Part shown: positions 8,656 through 18,778 of the stretch, piece by piece | How the letters are laid out: each line of letters opens with the position of its first letter | Numbering within the stretch: the stretch's first letter is position 1 | Source of the DNA: Hofstenia miamia | Lineage: Eukaryota; Xenacoelomorpha; Acoela | Direction of reading: 5' to 3' | Assembly (NCBI GenBank): GCA_004352715.1 | Contig: SCFE01000023.1 | Coordinates: 2,519,320-2,544,520, forward strand | Length of the DNA stretch: 25,201 bases | Made by a program: the position numbers and the translations under genes | The notes under the pieces: model-generated | Seen by the model: the letters and a program-made list of their open reading frames with translations, nothing else | Databases searched by the model: none | Told to the model about the DNA's origin: nothing

Positions 8656-9488
8656 ATAAAGGCTATACCATTTTTGACACACTTGAAAGGAATTATTACA
8701 TGGAATAAGAATAAACTAAGGGAACTAGACAACAGAGATAACATTCAATTTAAATGGAGATGTTCATGGAATACATGGCAAGCGCAAGGAGAAAAAAGAC
8801 TGATAAGTGTGGAAGAAGCTGAAGGAACACAAGCATACCCTTACATGCTGCAAGGTGAACTAAATGATCAATACCGAATGTCAGTATACGATAAAGGAAC
8901 AGAGGTTGAAGAAGACATAGGCAGAAGGCGATGCATTGAGAACACCGGAGGAATACAGAAAACTCCGACAAAGAAGAGAGCAAATAATGGCCAAGGAAGA
9001 CAGAACGAAAGATAGGAGCAGATCATGAGAAAATGAAGACAAGACAGAACCACTAATAAGGGCAATACAGGAGTAAGCGTTCAGGACAACTGCGTGAAAA
9101 ATTCAGGCTACATAGAGAAGAGTTGGAGACAGTTTGATAACAGGGTGTAAGAGTTGGTACAGAATTAGTATTGAGTTCAGGCTTTAGAAGATGGGATGAA
9201 TGGTTCATTGGACCTTAAGTAGGAAGCAATGTGGTAGCAGCAGAAGATATGTGGCATGATCATAGTCCACGGGAAGACATAGATAATGAGAAGTTTAAGA
9301 TACTGTGGGACTCCGAATAGGAAAATGATAGAAGCACGGAGGCCAGACATAGTAGTGTTAAATATAGAGGAAAGAATGAGAACAGTGATAGACGTAGCAG
9401 TACAAAGTGAAAAGAGTTTAAAAACCAATGAGAAAAACAAGATAAATGAACAAGTACAAGGAGTTGACAGCCGAAATAGACAGGTTGT
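8656..9488 (+). pseudogene. LINE ORF2 C-terminal region, first part (pseudogene)
   Basis: The open frame to 9015 continues the LINE after the 865-bp insert: PFLTHLKGIITWNKNKLRELDNR matches the family's 'YGAGIITWNKEELRELDRR' block, and GEKRLISVEEAE matches 'GGRGLISVEE'. Then follow, across stops and frame changes, EPLIRAIQE and AFRTTA (about 9050-9090), a WHDHSPRED segment with EKFKILWD (about 9249-9308), and ARRPDIVVLNIEERM with VIDVAVQSEKSL (9334-9420). The last frame reaches KYKELTAEIDR just before the 404-bp hAT insertion. The protein resumes at 9893. It is dead through several frameshifts. Confidence 0.75.
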
Positions 9489-9892
9489 CACACCCTTAGC
9501 CAGCATAATCACCTAAGGGGGTCGATGTGCATTTAGGAGGGGTTATTGGGAATTTCGACTTTCTTTATATTATAAAGTAAAATTTTACCAAGTCTATACA
9601 CAATTTTATTTTTGTTGCATCCATGGGCGTACACGGATTTTCTGACTTGTGAGGTCATCTAGTATAGTGATCAAGTAAGTCACCAAAGGCGGGGTGAAGA
9701 ACCGCGAAAATATTTTGAAAATATAGAAAAAATAGACTTTAGAATTGCATTATTAGCGGCAATGTTACAACAATTGAATTAACATATTTTTTTTACATGC
9801 TGATTTTGCTTTTAGCATATTTGTCTAGGAGGGGTTGCCAGAACTTCCAGGGGGTTCGACCCGTCTTAACCCCCCTTGTGGATACGGGCCTG
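9489..9892. mobile_element. hAT-type element, 404 bp, 8-bp target duplication
   Basis: The left end is cacacccttagccag and the right end, read on minus, is caggcccgtatccac (11 of 15 identical). The exact 8-bp repeat caggttgt flanks it (9481-9488 and 9893-9900). Excision with one repeat joins EIDR to LWKLMKVEVVPV of the host LINE in frame. An additional hAT-like terminus, catgggcgtacacgg, lies inside at 9622, so a second element may be nested in it. No coding capacity. Confidence 0.88.
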
Positions 9893-10086
9893 CAGGTTGT
9901 GGAAGCTAATGAAGGTTGAAGTAGTCCCGGTATCAGTTGGTGCACTAGGAGCTCGAATAATAAGAGATACTTGGGAGAGAATTTGCTAGTCACAGAAATG
10001 CTCTCTGACTCCCTGGAAACTAGTGAGTTCCCCGGTCTGAGAGTCACACCAGCGTGAAGCTGTGAAGGAAAAGGATAATAATAAAT
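9893..10086 (+). pseudogene. LINE C-terminus, 3' UTR and (TAA)n tail
   Basis: The frame reads LWKLMKVEVVPVSVGALGA and WERIC then a stop near 9988, the typical end of this LINE protein. The 3' UTR contains ctccctggaaactagtgag and cccggtctgagagtcacacc, then ends in gataataataaata (about 10074-10086), a short TAA tail of the kind this family uses. After that ordinary AT-rich sequence begins. Confidence 0.75.
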
Positions 10087-10329
10087 ATTCCAATTGATAA
10101 GAAATTCTATGGATTCAAAATTCCAAAATTTGGCTAGGGGTAAGGAATTCAAATCTAGTTGATAAACATTTTGGTTTTTATACTAAAATTGATGGTTACC
10201 ACTTGTCTAGTCTTGTTCTTGAAAGACAATCCCGTTATAATCATTGATGAGACTGCATGCATATATAGATAAACTGCTTTTTGCTAAGACATTCACAGAA
10301 TCTTAATTTAACATGCATTTAATTAAATA

Positions 10330-10494
10330 ATTGGCATGTATGATGGCAAAATGCATTTTAAGAATCTATTTTGCAATATTTTGACAGTTTCTGGAAAGAA
10401 CACCAAGTTATTATTGATCACTCAACCTGTTCAAAACTAGGATCCCAAATGAGAAAATCCTGCCCTCTAACCAAAATTCATTTCGCCGCCACTG
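10330..10494 (-). mobile_element. Possible truncated hAT-type end
   Basis: Read on minus from 10494 the sequence starts cagtggcggcgaaatg and contains ggcaggattttctcat, like the other CAG-start termini in this window. The segment aaaatgcattttaagaatc near 10350 resembles an internal segment of the 6679-6877 MITE. I found no partner end or target duplication. Confidence 0.35.
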
Positions 10495-10499
10495 AGTAC

Positions 10500-12210
10500 A
10501 GACGCATGGAATTTGCAGAAAGCTAAAATATGAAAAACTTTTTAATGGAAGGAATTTACCTTTCCTGTGGCAAATAGTCTTAATTTTTTGCATAATCTTC
10601 GAACAATCTCAATCGACGTAACTCAGCCCAATACAAAAATTCGGTACTCGTACGTGTCTAGGGTAAATTCAATTGATATACAAAAACACGGATTATTTTA
10701 ATGCATTCTTTCAATAATAAAATCAATGAAAAACCAAAGTGGGAAAGAACTAAAAACAGATCAAGTTTACTTACAACTCGGCGGCGTAATGTTCTATACT
10801 TTGAAAATGAGGAAGGGCTCCATCCTAATATACTGTAATATATTAGGGATTTATGTTCTGTCAATTCAACTGTTAGAGAAGCTCAATAACAGGTTTCATA
10901 CATACGAACACTAGTCGCATAAATATATATGATGTGCCACAAGCTTTGTATTTCTTCAAAAGATAGCATTATCGTAACTGATTTAGTTTTTGTGTAAAAA
11001 TTTCAATTAGAATGCATTCAATTATATTACCATTTGAAGCCATTTACTCAATTAGTATAAAGAGCTTAGCACCACATTATGATTTCCTGTAGGCAATTGT
11101 ATCGTGCAATTGATGACAAGCTAATATGAAATAAAAAATGCTTCTTTTAGTAAAATTATATAAAACTAACTTTCACACTAAAAAGATTCTGTATACACAC
11201 GAAATCAAAATCAATTTTAGAAGTAATGCAATTATATTAAAATAGGAAGCAAACATGGTTTTTAAATATTTATTTCATGAATTTTTAAATTGATAAAATT
11301 ATATTATTATAATATAAATTAAGCTGACATATATGTATTATATTTATGGAACAATATTTATTAATTAAAAACAAAAGAAATTTGCTGTATTTTATTTACT
11401 ACATTTGAATATTTAACTTCGTTTATAAACTAAACTACAAATAATTTATAAGTGTGATACATAAGATATTTAGTCATGTTAATGAACATATCACTGTTTT
11501 TGTTAAGCTTGTGTTATTTGTTGCAACAAGAAGTTAGTTACTTGAAGTTAAACTTAGAAAGAACTTTTATCTTAAACAGAAATTATATATTTGAAGTGGT
11601 AAACTTCTGCTCAATTGATGGCTTAATAATTTAGCGAATGGATTATATTGCTAAGGACGAATATATATAATATATTAATATGCACTGATTTACAAATTGT
11701 GAAACTTAAATATTGAAAATATTATTTTAATTTTGAAATGCCAATGCATTATAATTGTCTCAATAATTTAGAATTGAGTAGTTTTCTACAGCTCCTAATT
11801 ACTATTAATTTCCGTTTAGCAGCAATAATTACATAACTTAAATATTCCCAAGCTTATACTCAAAAAGCGTTTTCAGTCATTCCTTCCAATTTTTCAATTC
11901 TGAAAACTAAGTTACTTGGTCATCATATGCTTTATTTTATATATTTGTGTATTAAATTGCAGGGTATTTCCAAGGAATTGAAATATCTTTATAAGAATTG
12001 TCAAATAATTTAAAACAGCCTATTCTATAATGAAACAATTTGTTTGGCTTCATCAATATTTTCGAAGCTTAAGCAAAGTAGCAGGTGGAGTAGGTCGGCC
12101 CTTATTTATAAATTTCCAAAGGTTTTGACTCTGAACCTTTGAAGTGCTTCCATTTCACGAAAAAATGATGAGTGTAACATCTTGAGCTATTTGAAATGGG
12201 CTAAGAGGTG
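10500..12210. other. Unassigned AT-rich stretch
   Basis: No gene, transposon border or RNA gene recognised. Open frames at 10658-10864 (minus) and 10726-10914 (plus) overlap and have no motif. One 58-base segment (10775-10832, minus) is bounded by good splice-like signals and is discussed as a finding. Confidence 0.4.
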
Positions 12211-12258
12211 GCACAAGCTCATTAAACTTTTCCAGCACAAGCTCATTAAACTTTTCCA
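12211..12258. repeat. Exact 24-bp tandem duplication
   Basis: The unit gcacaagctcattaaacttt plus tcca occurs twice back to back without a mismatch, which suggests a recent local duplication. Confidence 0.95.
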
Positions 12259-14296
12259 GTATTAAGGAAATATACTGTTTTTGTTAATTGTGACGCATGT
12301 CATTAGCACGTAGCATAAAAATGACAATGAATTGTAAATGGAGACAAATATATCGATTCCTACATTAAGAACGACTATGCATCCTCTTAGAATTAATAAA
12401 TTTTGCATCAAATATTTTTGAAAATTCGCATTAATTCAATTGTTCTAATTTATACTTAAATGTATATTAAGTTGGTGCATTTATATATTTGTCACATCTT
12501 TAGTTGAACTGAATATTCGAAATGATGAATTTCCATTCAAATTACTTTCTAATTACGCCATCAAAACTCATTGAAAGAGCGAGAACTCCTTCTGATAGGC
12601 AAGCACTTTTTCTCTACAAATAGCATCAATTTCTGTAATTCGGTAAGTAGAAGTCCTTTGATCAATTGTGGATTTCCGACTAATCGTAGACAGAACACCA
12701 TCCAAGAAGTTTGAGAATCTATTCTTGTAATGGACTTAAAAAGCACTAATCAAAGAAAACAATATCTTAGAAAAGGTTCAATTTCTTCATGATTTCAACG
12801 TAGTAAACAGCAGAACACCAGCGAAATCATTAATAAAAGTTGATTGGGGAGGAGGAGGTGGCGAATCACCTCATACCAGGCAACTTAGAACAATTGGCCC
12901 TACCTCATGCATTAAGCATCATGGATGCTGAAATCCAAATACAGATCCTAAATTTTGCTATTTTGATCTCAGTTCAACTTTGAAATCGCGGAGAAGAACG
13001 GATTATGAAACATCGGCAACTGTTTTAGCAAAAATTGATATTAAAGTTTAATTATTGGCGCTACTTGCTCCACAGGCAGCTAGACAAGACTTGAAACTAC
13101 ATCAGTTGCTTTATTCTTAACCTCAACATCAAATCCAACTAGTTAGATTGGGAAAGAATTGACGAAATTTGTTTTATCTTTCAGAGGAACTGATTTTTCT
13201 AAGTTTCCTGTATTCTGACTTAAATTTGCTGCACAACAGTCAAAATTGTGAAGGTTTCAAAACATGAAGCACAGAAATGAGCTCAAGCGAATAAGACCAA
13301 CAATACGGTAAAGTGTCTGTTGTTTTCGTAATCAGAAGGAGTAAATAGTTGTTTGGGAGATTAGTGTATTTGATAGCTTTCTTGAAACCAATAAAGAAGA
13401 CTGGAATGAAAATGAATGTATTGCTGAATAGTGAAGAATAAATCGCAGTGTGCTTTAAGAATTGTAGAGAAAAGCCATAAAAATAAAAAAACAGTTATTC
13501 TTTTTTGTGACTATTGTATTGATACATTAATTACTATGTCATGTATTGAGCCTTATTAGGCCAGCTTTCACAGCAATTGTGCCATCTCTAAAAATTATGT
13601 CAGATTATCAGAAATTAGAGAAAAAATGTTTCTAATTAAATAGAACGTTTTGAGAGGGTCAGACATACAAAAATCAAAATTTTCAATTTTCATCTTATAT
13701 AAGGTCCACCCTAAAGTGTAGTATAGATTCAGGATTCCCCGATATTCAATGGAATCGAAGGACTTTTCTCATGTGGTATATATTTATTAATAAGAGATGA
13801 TTTCAATTACTTACTTTCTTTATATAAAGTATTTCAGAATAAGTATAATATACTACAACAACATGCCTCCAACATAATACACGATTTCGATGGCGATTAT
13901 TATGTCTTGGCTGATAAGGTGGTTTTGTTCTTCACGTAATTTCATAGCATGACCAAAAGAAGCGTCGAAGGTCGGAGTAACAGAACAGTGCAGAAAAGAT
14001 AAGCTGATTTGTATGACATTGTAGAACATCAAAGAGCATTTGGTATTATTATATATCCCATCAGCTTGTTCATCAATAATGTATCAATTCTTGACACATT
14101 TAAAACTGATGCTAAATCACAAATTTGAATTAGTATTCATGCTTAGACAAATGCCAAAGAAGCATAATGAAATACTGTTCTCATAATTCATCAGCTGCAG
14201 ATTATTGGTGAATCACAAATTTGTTTTCTGATAAGATAGCTCTGTCCATGTCTATTTATGTCATTTTTGACAACATGAAAAGTCTTGCGGTTTTTC
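12259..14296. other. Unassigned stretch with weak coding-like islands
   Basis: A 61-codon open frame on minus (12561-12746) and a short plus-strand stretch near 12848-12968 have more balanced composition than the surroundings, but I recognise no family. They may be remnants of an older element. The region 13650-14280 is AT-rich and shows nothing. Confidence 0.35.
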
Positions 14297-14662
14297 CTCT
14301 ACAATGAAAAGGGTTGCATTTCATCCCTCTTCAAGAAGGGAAATTCTCACACTGCGGAAAATTATCGTCCTGATATGCTTCGCAATGTTTTCAACAAAGT
14401 GATTGAAAATTGTCTTTATGACAGTATATTCGACCATTTTCATACACATTTGTCGTCTGCCCAACATAGCTTTGTCAAAAAGGTTCTTGTATCAAACTAT
14501 TCCAACTATTGGATCTTTGTCAGATTTAGGAGTTCAGCTAGACTCGAGTATGTCTTCTACAAACCATATTTCTATGCAATTAAAGAAGTCAAATCAAGTC
14601 TGGCATATGATAAGGCGCAATATTAGTCCCATTTGTTCGACAGGTGATAAATTGGCCCTTTA

Positions 14663-14740
14663 GGCCACGGTTAGACTACGTGATTGGTAGCAAGAAAAGA
14701 AACAAAATCACGTCGAAACGCCAAGATAATTGGCGTGGCC
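14663..14740. mobile_element. PIF/Harbinger-like MITE, 78 bp, TTA target
   Basis: The ends are ggccacg and its perfect inverse cgtggcc, flanked by TTA on both sides (14660-14662 and 14741-14743). The inverted similarity goes on further inside (acgtgatt pairs with aatcacgt) if a palindromic 14-base segment, ccaagataattgg plus one base, is looped out of the right arm. Removing the element and one TTA joins DKLAL to YKSMILP of the LINE in frame. The 3-bp TTA duplication and GGCC ends fit PIF/Harbinger. Confidence 0.83.
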
Positions 14741-15118
14741 TTATAAATCGATGATCTTACCGATTATTTGCTATGCTTCTGTATGTTGGTATGCTAGCAG
14801 AAGTGATATGAGAAAACTTGAATCACTTAAGCAACGCACAACCAAGTGGATTATTCACTATGAAGACATGTCCTACAGGAATAGACATGTTAAGCTCAAC
14901 CTCTTGCCCCTCAACATTTACCTTCAAATATGCGATATTTGACCCTTGAGAAGATCATGCAGAGATACTATGGTGATGATTTACTCAAAATAGTTCAAAC
15001 TTCATCTATCCGTTTAACAACGAAATTTGTTCTGTGATTGCGGTTTCTGTCGGAACGGCATTTATTTATGAATTTGTAGCTGGGAGTAATCCCTCAACTT
15101 TGTTGAAATTCTTTGTCG

Positions 15119-15142
15119 TAATAATAATAATAAATAATAAAA
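15119..15142 (+). repeat. (TAA)n tail of LINE fragment
   Basis: Runs of ATA/TAA triplets directly follow the LINE C-terminal and 3' UTR sequence. They are the 3' end of the second LINE. Confidence 0.8.
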
Positions 15143-16351
15143 TTCTTCTTAATTACAAGAAATTAGTCCCAATTGCTTAATACATCAACCTGAATTAATA
15201 TTAATTCTTCACAAGCGAAAACATAAATAAGCAATCCTTCATCAAATGTTTTTCATTCCCTAGTCGATGATCTCATGATCACCTAGCCTCTAATAATCCG
15301 TAGACACCAAATTTGAGTTTCCATAAAAGATTTTAGTTACAATTAGCTTATGGGTGTGGAACAACATTCAATTATTGAGAAAGTTTGTTTTTACAACATT
15401 ATGCTTATTTCAGAATCATAATGAGTAGTGATTAAAAGCATACCTCGAAAATACATATCAAACAACTGAACGATGATCTTGTCTTGGTACAATCAAACCA
15501 TCAAAATTGCAAGTGGATATGCTTTATGGAGCACCGTTTTTACGGTAGCGTTACACCCTAATGACAAGCAGCATTAAAAACTTAACCATTACTGAAGGGA
15601 CAATAAGGTAGTATAATTGTAGTTATAATACTGAGTTTTCACAAGTATCAACCAATTCGTTTTTATCAAGTTTTCTCTTGTTATCAATGAATACTTTGTT
15701 CAAGGCAACCAAACATTCAAATTTATATATCACTTAATCCACTTAGGGAATTCATCCCATCAACAGTTTAACTATCAGTTCCTATATTATTAGTAAATTC
15801 AGTTAATATTGTTTAAGATTGACACTTAAAATATTAATCCTGCATTTTGTATTCAATATCAATCGCTCTGCACAGTGTGCAAAATTCGTAAATGATTTTT
15901 TGAGGTAAAACAAAGAAGCAAAAATCATTTTAGCAATATTAATCACCAACATTGAAACAAATTATAAACATTTAAAAAATAAATAAAAAGCCTTACTAAA
16001 AGCCTATCATTACTCAGCATTTCTAATGAATTATGGCCTGCGTTCGATCTATGTAAAATTTTAAGCCATGTATTTAAGGTTTATAATAATAATTTTCCAT
16101 ATTTATATATTTTGCTTATGTTTATCAGTTCGTAGATGTTATTTCATTCATTTTAGCAATAAATTTGCTATAAATGTTTTATCTTACATATATTCATATA
16201 TATATATATATATATATATNNNNNNNNNNNNNNNNNNNNNNNNNNNNNNNNNNNNNNNNNNNNNNNNNNNNNNNNNNNNNNNNNNNNNNNNNNNNNNNNN
16301 NNNNNNNNNNNNNNNNNNNNNNNNNNNNNNNNNNNNNNNNNNNNNNNNNNN

Positions 16352-16385
<34 letters not shown>

Positions 16386-18023
16386 GATATAATGCTGACG
16401 TTACGCCACTAACTTCACTATTGAGGATTCTCTTTAAATGAAAGAAAGACTTCTTTATATGACCTAAAAATTGAACTAAATTTATCATTAAATTGTGTCA
16501 TTAAAATATTTGAAGTTATTTCAAAATTCTAAAACTAGTTTGGTTTTTCATCAAGTATTTGACGGTCGCCATCATATTTTAAGTGATTTTTCACACAATG
16601 TTTATTATATTTGTTTAGATCAAATAGCATATTTGGTTTATCTAATGAAAAAGGAGCATTTATCAATTTTAACTCTGTAGGAATAGATTTTGTAGGATTT
16701 TTTACTGGATTGAGTTGAAAATATTTAAGTTAATGAAAATGTTAATGGTAATCTAAATATTCCTTTGAATTGCAGACAAGAAAATTGTGTTGGGTAATAT
16801 TGATGGAAGATGGCAAAAATAGGCTTCTTTGGTTTAAATGCTACAGTAAGTGGACAAATTCAATTTTTACAGAAAATTGGTTGAAAATCTTTAAAAAATA
16901 GATATTTTTCCTATTATTCTTAAAAACAAAGGACTAGGGCTTAAAATACTGCTATAGCTGAATTTTAGCATAGGCATATGTTACCGAATTTAGTAGTACA
17001 TGGCATGGGTATTTTGACCCATAATGCCAATGATGTTAATTTACACACTCTGCTACTAAATCCATAAATCAAATAATATTTACTGCTTTGAGGAAAAGAA
17101 CTAACTTTGTAAAGAGTGTACTGGGTTAATTGAACCTGGTTGTGCATCTAATCTTGTCATTGGGAAGCCATTTGTTTTCCTATGTTTTTCCTATGCCATT
17201 TGAAGGCCTCTCCCTGAAATAGAGTCAATATTATTATCATAGATAAGTCAATGATCTGATGCTTAAAAATGCAAAATAACATAAAATTGAAAATTTAATA
17301 TATTGAAATTATTTTTGAATCCATCAAAAATACACTTTTTTGTAAATTATACATAATTAATAACTAAATTTAAAATTGTAAACTCTCTCTTGGGAAATAT
17401 AGAAAATTATTACTAATAGAATAATTCTAAATTTAATAACGAAGTGTATCTAGGACTTAATTGATGTAAATTACGGAAGACGTGGGCAACACTTGATTTA
17501 TTTGAACAGTTATAGACATACAGTATGAAACAAACATTTCTAATCAAATGAACGAAAATTGTTATCTATTGTTTTGTAGTTGAAATTGATTTAAACTTCA
17601 ATGTCGCCACAGTTCTTAACCGAATTATTTCACTAAATAACTCTATAATGTCTTTGCATTTTGATGGTCGACATCTTTCAAATTTCAGCTTTCTCTCAAT
17701 TTTAACAAATAATTATACGAAGACCATCATTTTAAAATGTGCTATAAGATGTCCAAAAACTAACAATGTTCACTGTAAGCACATGATTTTATACCAAATT
17801 AGAAATTTTCTAAAAAATAATATTCCGAAGAAAATTTTCTTCCTAACACAATAAACAAAATTCAATAATATTACGATTTCCCGTTCTCTATTTAATAAAA
17901 AAATTCTTGTTTCATTTAACTTAATGCATCAAATTTATATTCATAATTTCTGTAGTTACTAAATATAATTTGAATAATTTCTCCTGCTTGTCCTAATTGC
18001 AAAGCTATTTATGTCAATAATAG
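15143..18023. other. Unassigned AT-rich stretch with a (TA)n tract
   Basis: Apart from the microsatellite and gap at 16197-16382, I see no gene, transposon border or RNA gene. Open frames such as 16495-16680 and 17648-17854 (plus) are AT-rich chance frames without motifs. Confidence 0.4.
16197..16382. repeat. (TA)n microsatellite containing a 132-N gap
   Basis: TA repeats lie on both sides of the gap at 16220-16351. The assembly probably failed inside one long TA array, so its real length is unknown. Confidence 0.95.
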
Positions 18024-18025
18024 TA

Positions 18026-18776
18026 CAGTCAAGCCTCAATTTAGCATACATCTACGGGCCGTAATACGAAGTGCCCTATTTTGAGTACTACCCTATTTCA
18101 AATACGAACAATTCAAGAAGTATTCGAATGAACTTTATTGAGATAAAATATATTGGACAAAATGATGCTGTTTCAAACAGTTTTGGGCAATTATTGCAAT
18201 AGTATCGACAAAACTATCAAAACATCAACCTGATTTATAAGCTGAAAAATTCAATTGCAACTATTTCAGTGTTGCGTATGCCTGCTTGTTTGTTATTTGA
18301 AGTATTTCATCCATATTGCATTCATTTCATCATTTGCTTTAAAAATGAATTCAGCATTTACGAAGTTGCCGTTTTCATTGGCATCATTAATTCCTTCAAG
18401 ATTACTGTTGATTGAGGTCTAGCCTTTGAAAATCCAAGAATCCTGCTTTTTGAAAGCAGTTCTTGAAAGTATCACTAGATCTTCACCGATGCTGTTGTCA
18501 ATATGACATTGAAATTCAAAGGATCGTCGTGGTCACAAATTAACAGTCACACTATTTCAGTGCTTATGGCGACGAAACCGAGAAAGCTTACAATAACCTC
18601 GTAAAAATTGTATGCTTTACAAATTGTTCCAGAAAATGAGTGCACAACATTGAGTATTGTTCTATTTTGAGCTAAACTATTTTGAATAAAATCAAAAAAA
18701 ATTGTCAGGGCACAATATCTAACTGCCTTATTTCGAGTATTACGCTATTCTGGTATACACAAATGAGGTTTGACTG
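18026..18776. mobile_element. pogo/Tigger-like element with TA target
   Basis: The left end is cagtcaagcctcaattt and the right end, read on minus, is cagtcaaacctcatttg: 14 of the first 17 bases match and similarity continues weakly further in. TA flanks both sides (18024-18025 and 18777-18778). CAGTCAA(A/G)CCTC ends with a TA target are characteristic of pogo/Tigger-type elements. Subterminal motifs (ccctattttgagtac, ccttatttcgagtatt) recur near both ends. At 751 bp it is too short for a whole transposase. Minus-strand coding-like strings in the interior are too broken to name. Confidence 0.82.
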
Positions 18777-18778
18777 TA

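Larger units (their letters stand above)
6630..10086 (+). mobile_element. Decayed non-LTR retrotransposon split by three insertions
   Basis: One LINE open frame can be followed in order across this span: an N-terminal ETAKCVTEVNRLVYEGA block, the RT palm (YMKTYDNMSHRW; PLLFVVSSIPIT; the MHTSSRKML region), the GYxYLGVSERN thumb region, then GIITWNKNKLRELDNR, and a C-terminal block with ARRPDIVV, VIDVAV and VEVVPVSVGALGA. A short (TAA)n tail ends it. This combination matches a widespread invertebrate LINE ORF2 that I know by sequence but will not assign to a named clade. Three later elements interrupt it (6679-6877, 7791-8655, 9489-9892); removing each with one target copy rejoins the protein. 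Host sequence without inserts is about 2 kb, so it is 5' truncated or internally deleted. Many stops and frameshifts make it non-functional. Confidence 0.85.
14297..15142 (+). mobile_element. Second non-LTR retrotransposon fragment with (TAA)n tail
   Basis: A 5'-truncated, internally deleted LINE. The first block (14297-14510) reads ISSLFKKGNSHTAENYRP and CLYDSIFDHF then LSSAQHSFVKK, the RT start of jockey/CR1/I-like elements ('PLFKKG....NYRPISLL', 'QHGF'). After an abrupt frame change near 14510 the sequence is already past the catalytic core: SDLGVQLDSSMSS, then KSMILPIICYASVCW, RKLESLKQRTTKWI and VKLNLLPL, the C-terminal part. A (TAA)n run (about 15119-15142) follows. The motif A to C region with its aspartates is missing. 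A 78-bp MITE at 14663-14740 interrupts the C-terminal block. It is unrelated in sequence to the LINE at 6630-10086. Confidence 0.82.

Noticed and set aside
7829-8682. Long open frames spanning the N gap on both strands
   Set aside because: They are open only because undetermined bases cannot give stop codons.
8750-9512. Hydrophobic minus-strand open frames that look like membrane proteins
   Set aside because: They are antisense to the purine-rich LINE coding strand, which forces Leu/Phe-rich translations.
9793-10152. 119-codon minus-strand open frame
   Set aside because: Antisense to the LINE C-terminus and spanning the hAT border, so it is a chance frame.
12561-12746. 61-codon minus-strand frame as a real gene
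   Set aside because: Balanced composition but no recognisable motif, no continuation upstream or downstream, and no splice context that I can defend.
12850-12866. Hairpin aggtg...cacct as a terminator or structured RNA
   Set aside because: A 5-bp stem in eukaryotic DNA without further support is expected by chance.
16068-16488. Open frames with (YI)n repeats
   Set aside because: Translations of the TA microsatellite and its N gap.
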